Assembly: GCA_948144175.1 (NCBI GenBank) | Contig: CANXME010000548.1 | Coordinates: 1-64,000, forward strand | DNA length: 64,000 nt | Source: Closterium sp. NIES-65 | Lineage: Eukaryota > Streptophyta > Zygnematophyceae > Desmidiales > Closteriaceae | Reading direction: 5' to 3' | Shown here: piece after piece, positions 40,270-49,800 of the stretch | How the letters are laid out: every line of letters begins with the position of its first letter | Position numbering within the stretch: the stretch's first letter is position 1 | The notes under the pieces: model-generated | Databases searched by the model: none | Told to the model about the DNA's origin: nothing | The model's input: the letters and a program-made list of their open reading frames with translations, nothing else | Program-made: the position numbers and the translations under genes

Positions 40270-43014
40270 ACACTTGTGGTGCTAGTGCTTCTGGTGCTGG
40301 TGCTGCTGCCCTCTCCTTCCTCCTCATCAGCCCCCTTCCCCCCATCTACACCCTCTCTCACAACATTCCCCTCACTACCCTCTCTTGCTAGCGCTCCCTT
40401 CACTTGTTCCTGCCTTCCCTTGACCAGCAACCCCTCTCCCTCCTCCACCTTCTCTCCATCTGCCTCTAGACAATCCTCCCCATCCACATTGCCAGACGCA
40501 TCAGATTCCTTTTGAGGCGCCTCAAAAGCCTCCCCATCCACATTGCCAGACGCATCAGATTCCTCCTCCCACGCCAGAGTTGACTTTTGAGTCGACTCAA
40601 AAGATTCCTCCTCCCACGCCAGAAATTCCGGAAAACCGGCAACGAGCGCCGGCAGAGCAGTGGAAGGGTCGTCCAATAGCGCGACTCCACGTCGCTGCGC
40701 TGCCAGCTGGGGAAGGGGGAGGGGGGGGGGAGGTGGGGGGGAGAGAGAAGAGGTAAAGGGGAGACACGTGAAGCACGTGAGAGTGGGGTGTGAAAGGAGA
40801 GCAGAGGGAGAAAGTGCGAGGTTGAGAGTGCAGGGAGGGTGGGGGCAGGGAGGGGGAGAAAGGGGAGGGGGGAGTGAAGGAGACAGAAAGAGACGAATGA
40901 AACCACCATTCCGCAAAACACGCGAATGACACCCAAACGGGACAGCCGAAACGATTCAATGAAACCTGAAACGTTAAACCCCAACCCAAACCCCTCACGC
41001 GTAAACCAGAGGAAGTCACCTTGTTACGAAATGGTGCGAACCCTAAATCCTAGAGGAGCCATTCCAAACCATAAGGCACCTTTTGGAAAAAGCCCAGAGA
41101 CTTCTGCAGCAGCACATCATCATCCCTCGCGATCACTGCCAGCCGTCCGATCGCACGCTGAATCAACGGCCCAACAGGAGCCACTCCGAACCCTCTCCCT
41201 TCCCCCTTTCCCCCACTATCATGCCCTCTATCCTCCTCTTCTCTCCCTCCCCTCTCACCCCTCTCCTCCTCCCCTCTTTCCCCTTCCCTTCTTTCATCGC
41301 CCACAGCAGCACTACCAGCACCAGCAGCTTCCCACAAGGAATCCCCTCGCCCCTCGCTCCTACCACTCCTGCCGTTGCTGGCTGGCATGGCAGTGGCAGG
41401 GGTGGTGCTGCTGGTGCTAATTACAGGGTTGGTGCTACTGGTGGTAATTACAGGGTTGCTGTTGCTGGTAGGAGTGTTGCTGGTGGGAGTGCCACTGGTG
41501 GGAGTGCCATTGGTGAGACTGCCATTGGTGGGACTGCTGTGGGTGTCGGAAGGGAAACTTTCGCTAAGACTGCTGGCTTGGGTGGTCTTTACAGGGGCAG
41601 CGTTGAGAAGGCTCCTGAGAAGAGCAATCTTCTCCCACACTCTCCTCGCTCGCACTCCCCCACACACACGCGCCACCTGCCGCGCTCTCCCCCACGCCAC
41701 CCCCACACTCTCCGCCACTGCCGCCACCACCCATTCCGCTGCCTCCCCACTCACTCCCCCTTCCCCTCCCACCGCCCGCTCTGCTGCTTCCCCGCGCCCT
41801 CCCCCTTCCCCCGCCTGCCACTGCGCACTTTTTCCCCCTTGCTGCTGCTGCCGCTGCGCGTTATAGCCCTCGTCGCCTTGCCCTCCCCCCTCCGTCCGCC
41901 TACTCCCCCTCAGCATATCCACCAGCCGCAAGAACAGCTCCTCCTCCCCCTCACCCTCTCCCTCCTTTTCCCCCGCCTCCTCCCCCTGCCACTCCCTCTC
42001 ACCCTGCGCCTCCCCTTTATTCCCGCCTAAACCCTCAACCCTGCTCGAGGGTTTGGGGCTGCCAGCTGGTTGTTCTAATAGTGAAGGGAGATCCACAACT
42101 GACGGATGGTCTGCTCTGCCCTCAGTCTTAACCCCAGGTGTGACTTCAGATGTGATTTCATGCAATCCTTCAGGTGTGCCTTCAGGTGTTCTTGGTTCAA
42201 GCCCTGAGCGTATGAGCTTTCTCTCAAGCTCAGCCGCCCCCTGTTCGTCAGCATCACGCTCTAACACAAACTGCGCGAAACCCGTTACGTTTCTCGCCAC
42301 AGCCTTCGCATGGTCTTCGCTAAACCCTTCGTCCTGCACTAAAACCACCGCCAAAGCCGCCCGCGCGATCTCTATCTTCCGCAGGCTCATCTCCCCCGAT
42401 CCTTCCGCCGTCTCCTCAATCCGTACCCCTCCGCGAGCGCTTCCGCGAGTGCTGCCCTCCAGACTTTCCCCCCCTGCCTCCGTGCGCACGTTTCTCCCCC
42501 TAGTACCATCCGCGCGAACATGGCTCCTTGGGCGGAAATCAGCGGCACGGATTGCACGCGATCGTCTGCTCGTGCGAACATCTGCGACACTAGCAGCATG
42601 GGATGGCCAGCTTGTGAGACCAACTGTGACAGAGATCGGTGCAGATCTGTGAGAATTACTAGTCAAGGAGCCTGGGTGCTCGCGTTGACCAGTGTTGAAC
42701 TCAGCTAACCTGTGCGAGAGGGGAGTCCAAGAGCGCGGATGCACGGATCCTTGACCGCTGTTGACTGCCGTTGACCTTGTTTGACGGCTGGTCAACGCGA
42801 GAAGGGGAGGAGAGTCTCTGGACTTGGATTCACGAGAACGAGGAGTCAACGGATGCGATGGTCGTTGACTGCTGTTGACTGCCGCTGACGGGAGACGACA
42901 CAGCAGCGACCGAAGGGCGCAGTCTGATGCATACATGGCAGGGCGAGCAAGTGGAACACGGGAGGTGACAGTACCAGCAGCAAGGGGACACCAGGACCGA
43001 CAAATGTAAAACAT
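35975..43014 (-). CDS. Large plant-type mTERF-family protein
   Basis: Six exons: 43014-41080, 40706-39627, 39154-39038, 38406-38221, 37854-37634, 37331-35975; ~1631 residues. mTERF-like helical repeats are seen in GVALLDDPSTALPALVAGFP, RFLALHWGVNLPTLRRLLLC, LGVRVRDLPLIINRFPPVL, VDPMLTRCPELLSLTP, LAIPSHELAHLVFRCPGLL, VARVVCRLPEVLTMSV and SRADVAAMVVRYPPLLGYSV. Plant mTERFs act in chloroplast or mitochondrial transcript metabolism. Very long Ser/Glu/Gly-rich segments separate and flank the repeats, so the protein is several times the usual length. Exon 2 carries three palindrome-encoded peptides (FETSQK, FEAPQK, FESTQK) between duplicated segments. The start is uncertain: Met at 43014 is only 32 bp from the divergent tRNA; Met at 42936 (MYASDCALRSLLCR) is an alternative. 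Confidence 0.82.
37574..37607. repeat. 34-bp perfect palindrome, core TTTTGAGTCGACTCAAAA (37582-37599)
   Basis: It lies in mTERF intron 5. The duplicated flank ACCTCATCGCCCTGCA starts at 37537 and 37603 (66-bp period) and includes the exon-5 donor CACCTGTTC. The right arm merges into the second copy. Confidence 0.98.
39239..39310 (-). repeat. Acceptor-side copy of mTERF exon 3
   Basis: Nearly identical to 39105-39165, including CTGGGAGTGCGCGTGCGGG and its CACAG acceptor. A donor-side copy lies at ~38878-38945, a donor-side exon-5 copy at ~37915-38035, a donor-side exon-4 acceptor copy at ~38490-38545 and an exon-2 donor copy at ~39425-39560. Confidence 0.85.
39824..39845. repeat. Palindrome with core TTTTGAGACGTCTCAAAA inside mTERF exon 2
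   Basis: Minus-strand reading ATFETSQKLE. The duplicated flank TCTGATTCTCGTTCC starts at 39808 and 39886 (78 bp = 26 codons). A half copy (TGACGTCTCAAAAGTC, 39864-39879) gives the second FETS. Confidence 0.97.
40140..40275. repeat. Trinucleotide (CTG)n run inside mTERF exon 2
   Basis: Encodes a Ser run, with nearby Gln/His runs; in frame with the mTERF coding sequence. Confidence 0.9.
40509..40528. repeat. Palindrome CTTTTGAGGCGCCTCAAAAG inside mTERF exon 2
   Basis: Encodes AFEAPQKE on the minus strand. The duplicated flank CCTCCCCATCCACATTGCC starts at 40475 and 40529 (54 bp = 18 codons), encoding two SDASGNVDGE segments. Confidence 0.98.
40585..40602. repeat. Palindrome TTTTGAGTCGACTCAAAA inside mTERF exon 2
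   Basis: Encodes SFESTQKS. The flank GATTCCTCCTCCCACGCCAG starts at 40558 and 40603 (45 bp = 15 codons), encoding two LAWEEES segments. Confidence 0.98.
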
Positions 43015-43046
43015 ACAATTTTGTAATGTTTTGGTACCGTGGACAT

Positions 43047-43126
43047 CCTGCTATAGCTCAGTTGGTAGAGCGGAGGACTGTAGTTTAGCAATCCTTAGGT
43101 CACTGGTTCGAATCCGGTTGGCGGGA
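43047..43126 (+). tRNA. trnY-GUA: tRNA-Tyr (GUA) with a 7-nt intron
   Basis: Acceptor stem CCTGCTA/TGGCGGG (two G-U pairs), discriminator A, D-arm GCTC...GAGC, anticodon stem GAGGA/TCCTT, loop CTGTAGA after removal of TTTAGCA (43084-43090), variable AGGTC, T-arm ACTGG-TTCGAAT-CCGGT. The mature tRNA is 73 nt. The intron lies between positions 37 and 38 as expected for eukaryotic tRNA-Tyr. The B-box GGTTCGAATCC is intact and a T-run (43130-43133) follows for Pol III termination. Confidence 0.95.
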
Positions 43127-43238
43127 TCCTTTTGCTCTCTGGCACTGTCACTGTTCCTTATGCTACCTCTTTGTCCCATCCTTCATTTCACGGGCTCAGA
43201 TATCTCTCGCGTTGGCAAGTGATGCGGTGCGCTGACGG

Positions 43239-45569
43239 GTGTTTCCTTCAACGGCCTTTCCATCTCAAAGCCCCTTCTTTCTTTCTAGCCGCCACGATCC
43301 ATGCTCGCTGAACGACATTCCGAGGTGTAACGAAGTCCTGCGAAGTCTTGCGACACTTCATAAACCCTTTGAGGATACCACTCGTATTGATCGTTTCGGA
43401 ATGGCTGCCCGCATAGCACGGCGGGTGGGGAAGATCTCCACCGTCGATCGCACGCCTGTCGTCTCTGCACTCGTTGCTGAAGCCTTCGCATGGCGTCGCA
43501 CGTTAGTGTCGTCGCCAACATCGCCAATGTCGCCAGCATCGTTAGCTTCGCCTGCGTCCCCCGTGATGGCAGCGCCAGTAGGGGGAAGCGCGGCGCAAGG
43601 TGGGGAAAGCGGTGCGCAAGCGGTAGGGAGAAGCGGCCTAGGGGCAGCGGGAAGCAGTGCGCGATCAGGGGGGGCAAATGCGCCGGCGGTAGGGGGAAGC
43701 GGCACACGAACCATAGGAGGAATCACCGCGCGCGCGGCGGGGGGAGGCGGCGCACGCGCGGTGGTGCGCGTGGTGCGCGCGGACGGGATGGACGTGGAGG
43801 CGCAGCTGCGGCTGGAGGAGAAGCTTCTCAGAAGCGACCCGACAAACAGCAACTGGTTCGTCTTCAATGCTGACGTGGCAGCGCCGACCATCGTGATGGG
43901 GATTTCAGGGTGAGCAATTCTCTTGTCTCCAGCTATCACATCGCCTCCAGCTGTCACATCGTCTCCTGGTAAGTCATTTCCTCGTTTTCTGCTGTACATC
44001 TCTGCCCCTTGTCCCCTCTTGCACTCCCTTGTCCTACGTCTTTCCTCCTCGCCTCTTTCCTTTCCTAACGCTACCTCTTGTCCTCTCCGGTTCTCTCTCC
44101 TGTTGTGTTCTAATCTGTTTTCACCAAGCAAGCGTCATGAATAATCTTTTACTTTTCCCCTTCCCCTCACCCCTCTCAAACCTCGCCCACCCCCCCTTAC
44201 CTTGAAGGATTCCTTGATTCTTCTTCTCCCCCATCTCCTCACAACCTCCCACTTCCCCTTCCTCCCCCCTCCTTCCCCCTCCTCCCCTTCCACCCTCACG
44301 CTCCTCCCCACACCAGCAAGCCGCACGAACTGCTTCACACCGAGGCTGTCCTTGAGGCTCGGGTGCCGGTGGTCCGCCGGTTCAGCGGCGGAGGTACGGT
44401 GGTGCTGGACTCAGGCTCGGTGCTGACGAGCCTGATCTGCCGGCGCGCGGCGGTGCCGGACCTGCCACTGTACCCTCGGCCCATAATGGAATGGACGGAG
44501 GGGCTGCTGGGGCCGGCCATGACAAATGTTCCGGGATTCGCACTTAGAGATAATGGTGAGAGGGACGATGGTGTGTGTTGCGAGATGACTTTTTAGTCTG
44601 GCTCAAAGTCATAATGGAATGGACGGAGGGACTGCTGGGACCGGCCATGACAAATGTTCCGGGATTCGCCCTGAGGGATTATGGTGAGAAGGAGGGTGAG
44701 AGGGATAATGGTGACAACATTTTGAGGCGTTTCCATGCGGCCCTTGCTTTGAAGAACATTGGTATGTGAATCAAGCACAGCGACATAGGGACAAAAAGAA
44801 AAACCACCGCCATGCCCCGTGCCCCAACCCTGACCCCCCTGCAATAACGCTTTGCCACGTCATCAGACTATGTGCCCTGCCCCGTGGGCCAACCTCAATA
44901 TACCCCAATCCCAACCTCCCTGCATCATCACTGTGCCACGTCATCAGACTACGTGGTGGGAGATCTCAAGGTGGGCGGCAACGCGCAGAGCATCATGGGC
45001 AGCAGCTTTCTGCACCACACGTCGTTCCTCTGGGACTTCTGCTCGCACCGCATGGCGCTGCTGCAGCAGCCCTCGCGTGCTCCTGAGTACAGACAGGTGA
45101 GTCTGTGGCATATCGTTTTAATATGGGGTATGAATGAAATCTCGGTTTGACTGCTTTTCTGTGCAACCAACAGTGCCTGGACCGAGAGGGTTTGGTGAAT
45201 TGAGGCATGTGAGTGTGGTATGTCGTGTGACTGTATGGTGAAGGATGTGCTCAATCCATCTAGCAATTATCCGCTTATCATGGCGTTTGGGCTTTTCAAG
45301 AGCAGTATATTCTCGTCTATAATCACTTCCTCTGGTCTCATTCAACATCTCTTTTGCAGGGGCGCTCCCATGATCAGTTTATCACCAAACTTTGTCAATA
45401 TTACTCAACGAAGGATGAATTCTTGAGATCCGTTCTAGTTGCACTCGCTCTGCACTTTGACTTGCGGGCGACTGCTCTCCACCAAGTAGAGGCTCTGCCA
45501 TTCCAGCCTTGGAAATCCGGTGTTGCTGTTCTTGCTCTGGATGAGTTAACCACTGCTCCTAGTTTGTGA
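43239..45569 (+). CDS. Lipoate-protein ligase A / biotin-lipoate ligase family protein
   Basis: Four exons: 43239-43909, 44317-44555, 44948-45096, 45360-45569; phases 2, 1, 0; 422 residues. The core has NSNWFVFNADVAAPTIVMG, KPHELLHTEAVLEARVPVV, RRFSGGGTVVLD (the RRxSGGG ligase signature), DYVVGDLKVGGNAQSIMG (ligase Lys region) and SSFLHHTSFLWDF. The family attaches lipoate or related acids to proteins; the exact substrate is unknown. The first ~190 residues include a Gly/Ala/Ser-rich insert. The start could be Met-1 (43239) or Met-55 (43401, MAARIARRVGK), the latter looking like an organellar presequence. It is divergent from mTERF with the tRNA in between. A copy of the exon-2 3' half lies at 44611-44700. 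Confidence 0.88.
44584..44700 (+). repeat. Donor-side copy of ligase exon 2 joined through a decayed palindrome
   Basis: Junction GACTTTTTAGTCTGGCTCAAAGTC-type text (44586-44608) is a decayed palindrome. The copy from ATAATGGAATGGACGGAGGG repeats exon 2 (from 44482) with 95-bp identity and a donor GGTGAG. Confidence 0.92.
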
Positions 45570-46871
45570 ACTTGTACGTGTAAATGGATATATCATTTTT
45601 CTTGGTTGATTCACTGGTGCAGATGATCAGTTTTGACGTTTTGTAACGAATCAGACCGAGATTGGCCAGACCCAAAAACAAACTCGAACCGTCTCCGCCC
45701 TACATTTTCTTCGGGTTTTCCCCCTCTGCCCGCATTCTGCTGCTCACCGCCCAAGGACAACCACATCGCAGATTCCCCCAACGAGCCGCGCAACTTTGCT
45801 GAAGCGCCATTCCCCCAGATTCCAACTCATCCTGCCAAAAGTGTGCCTGTCGGAAAGTGTGTCTTGTCTCCCCCAGCGCGTGCTCCTGCGCAGAAGTGTG
45901 TTTCCGCTCCCCCACTGCTGGGCGTGTGTGGTCTGTTTAGAAGTTCAAAATAAAGTTTCAACTTTGGGTGGTTACCCTATTCGCTAATTTCGCGAAGGGT
46001 GCTTCGCGAACCAAGCATTGTATGGGCTCTGCAAAAGTTCGAGTTTGAAATATGAACTTGACTCGAGTCGGAGGCGGGAACGTGCGTGCGCACGTTCATG
46101 CGAGCGTGTGTGATTTGCAGCACGTCCGAACAGCTGACAAAACGGGCGAGCGCTTCGCCAGTGCATGAAGTTGCACAACGAAGACACCCCACAATTCGTG
46201 CACAGAGTGGTAGCCACGTGTCCAGCATCGTGGCACGTTCGAGCACGATGTGGCAACGCGTCCCGCCCGTCTTGACGTCAGTCAAAGAAACTACCGCCCT
46301 TGGTGTTGCCACGGGGGCTATTTGTACCCTGGTTACACACTCGGCGCGGAAGGTGAGTTGGAGCTCTAGGTCCTTGTAAACCGAGGCGCAAAATGTTGAC
46401 GTGGCGCACTGTCAAGACGAGCGAACCGGGTAACCTATGATGTTGACGTGCGGCTCGGCTCGTTTTTACAAGTTCGAATGTCGGGGTTCGAACTTGTATG
46501 TGTGTGTGATTTTTTACAGTGTGGTAAGCCCGATGTTCGATCTTCGATAGAAGGAAATTCGAACTTCTTTCTTTGTAAGTTCAAAAATAAAATTCGCCCT
46601 TAAAACATAAACTTTTACAAATTTCAAAGACCACACGCGCCCTTATTTCCGTTCCGCTGCGGTTGCTGACGCTCCCTTGGGAATGCCAGAACCATCGAAT
46701 CCATCTTCTCCATTTGTCAGTCTGTGCATCTATTCGCCGTACGGTTCAACCCCCAAGGGCAAAGAATCCCATCCCATCCCACAAGTGGCGTTTGCCCTCC
46801 CTAGAATTCACTAACAGCAGCAGAGCACAGGCAGCTGTCTCAAGGGAATATCTGCTTCCCAGCACCGTTGA
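45570..46871. other. Intergenic, with a possible degenerate transposon
   Basis: An inverted pair GGTTACCC..TTCGCT occurs at 45970-45985 and, inverted, 46420-46435, bounding ~466 bp; no target duplication is evident. A perfect 11-bp hairpin (ACAAGTTCGAA, 8-nt loop) is at 46468-46497. No coding gene recognised. Confidence 0.4.
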
Positions 46872-49800
46872 ATGGCTGCGTGGAGCCCCATCTCCGCGAA
46901 AGCCACCTCTGCTGCCTGTTCCTCCTCGCTCGCTACGCTGTCAGGCTCATCCAAGCTCTTACTTAGCGTTGCTCCCGCCGCTCTTTGCGGGATTCCCAGC
47001 GTAGCTGGTCTGGGCTCTGATCTGCTAGGTGCTCAGCTCCCTTTGTCCCGCCAATCGCGGGGTTCCGACAATAAACGCGTTCCTGCTCCCGGATCCTTGA
47101 CATTGTTCAGGTACTTCGCGAGTCGGTAACCGAAAGTGTCTGTAGTTATGTAGTTTTGTCAACTCTGCTGCATATTATAATCACATTCGCAATGCGAAGC
47201 CAGACTTCGCACATGTCAAGTCATTTCTTCTCCGCAGTTCTCATTCCCTTTTCCCTGCTTATTGAACGATCCATTCTCCACCTGTGTCGACTGTTCCACC
47301 CGCTAGGAACCAATATCATTCGACCCGGCTCGTCGCGAAGGCTGCTGCCGCCATGAGCCCGCTGTCAGGTACCCTCGCAGGCCGATCATGTGCGAGCCTC
47401 GCGAAAGCGTTCGCGAAACAACCTGTTCCTGTCGCTCTATTCGTTTCGCTGTTTCTCGCCGTGGGCGTCGTGATTGCGGTTGGAGGAGTCATGGCTTCCG
47501 ATAGCAATGGAAGCAGCAGTAGCAGCAGCAGCAGCAGTCCGAGGGATGACCGTTGTCCGATCTCCGACAAGCACTGTTCTCCGAACCAGGGACCTTCAAC
47601 ACCTCCTTCAGACGACCTGTTGCCATTCGGCAAGCAAGCCCTTCGCTGCGCTCATCGCTCCCTCTTTCTCTCCTTCCTATAACCACTCCATCGTTCTCTT
47701 TCCTCGACTACACATTAGTCTACCAGGCTTCCTTTTCCGTGCGCTTAGTCTGCAGCACGCCACTGTAGAACCTCATAACCGTCGCCATTCCAGTGTCCTC
47801 CAACTCCCCCTGTTTTGGAGCGCCGCAAACCATTCCGCCTTGCTCCAACTCCTCGATCTACTACGTGCTGTCCGTTCTTCTCCCTCACTTGCCTTTTCCC
47901 TTTTCCTCCCTTCCCCTCCCCTCCCCACGCACCCCCGACCCAACCCCCACTTTCCTCAGGCACGCCAGCGGCAAAGACCATAGTGCTGCCAGCCAAGGCT
48001 GGGAAGCATGCGGCCACGGTGGTGTGGCTGCACGGGCTGGGGGATACCGGCTATGGATGGTCCGATCTCTGCGAGACAGTTAACCTCCCACATGTACGTG
48101 AAATCACCTTCCAAAGGTATCAGAAGTTATCCCATCCCAGTATAGCTGTGATATGGCTGCACAGGCTGGAGATACCAGCTATGGCTGGTCTGATTTCTGC
48201 GAGACAATGGGCAATGGGCGTGCCTCGCATGTATGTGCATGCACATGTGTCACATGTGCGCATGTTTCCCATGCATTTGATTCTCCCACATCCATGCGAA
48301 TCTCATGTCGGTATGCATGTGCGTTTCTGTTGTGCATCTGGTTCTGCCCCCTTGTCTTGTCGATCCCTCCCTTCTCGTTCATTGTGCATCTGGTTCTGCC
48401 CTCTTGCAGATCAAGTGGATCCTCCCCAGCGCCCCCATCGCCTCTGTCGCCTCTGTCGATCCCTCCCTCTCGTTCATTGTCGATCCCTCCCCCTCTTGTT
48501 GATCTGCATCTGCAGATCAAGTGGATCCTCCCCAGCGCCCCCATCGCCTCTGTCACGATCAATGGCGGCATGCCATGCCCCTCATGTGAGTATTCATTCA
48601 CCTTCCATGCCCCTCATGTGAGTATTCACAAGCCGTGCCTCTTTTGTGGGTGTATGGCTTTTCATGTGAGTGTGGTCCCTCATGTGAGCATTCACGTTAT
48701 ATCATCTCGCCTCATCTCGTCTCATCTCTCCTGACCTTGCTTCATCTCTCCTCATCTCGCCTCATCTCGCCTCGTCTCGCCTCATCTCTCCTCGTCTCGC
48801 CTCATCTCGTCTCATCTCTCCTGACCTTGCTTCATCTCTCCTCATCTCGCCTCGTCTCGCCTCGTCTCGCCTCATCTCTCCTTGTCTCGCCTCATCTCGC
48901 TTCAACTCCCATCATGTGTCACATCACACCACCCGTGTCCCACCAGGGCTCGACTTGTTTGGTCTTGATGCGAGTGCACGGGTCGACATGAAGGCCACTG
49001 TGAAAGAAATTTTGGTTTGAGACGTCTCTTATCTCATCTCGCCTCGTCTCCCCTCATGCGTCACACCACGCTCATCCCACCCCACCAGGGTTCGACCTGT
49101 TCGGGCTGGACGCAAGTGCACGGGACGACGTGAAGGGCATCGATGCTGCTGCCAGATATGTGGCTGGGATTCTGGAGGAGGAGAAGCGAGCCAACCCAGG
49201 TGGGTGCAGTGCGGTGCTGATAGATTGACAGCGTAAAGAATTAGGTGCCTAGGGAATCAATGCGGCTGTGGTTGGTACGTGTGATTGAAGATCTGTAGGA
49301 GAGGCGGGCCCTTCAAACCCAACCATTTTGTTCCCTGCCCTCCCGCCCTCACCAGATGTCAAGTTTGCAGTGGGTGGGTTCAGTCAAGGGGGCGCTCTCT
49401 CACTGTACCTCATGTCCCGGAAGGTTCTGGGAAAGTTTGAGGATGGTTCCGATGCCTCGGCTGTGCCGCTCCACGCCTCTGTTGCCTTCAGTGGCTGGCT
49501 GCCCAAGTGCAGGTGGGTGGGGTATGCGAAAGGTGGGGTGGGGTATGTCCAAGGTGGGAGTATCTGGGGCAAGAACGGGCTTTGGAAGGGTAGAGGGCTT
49601 GGGCAGGGTGGAGGGCTTGGGCAGGGTGGAGGGCTTGGGCAGGGTGGAGGGCTTGGGCAGGGTGGAGGGCTTGGGCAGGGTGGAGGGCTTGGGCAGGGTG
49701 GAGGGCTTGGGAAGGGTGGGTGGAGGGCTTGGGAAGGGTGGGTGTAGGGCTTGGGAAGGGTGGGTGGAGGGCTTGGGAAGGGTGGGTGGAGGGCTTGGGA

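Noticed and set aside
39835..40602. Palindromes as transcription-factor sites (ACGT G-box-like or GTCGAC cores)
   Set aside because: They lie in exons, introns and intergenic DNA alike and consistently at duplication junctions, with interchangeable cores, which does not fit a promoter element.
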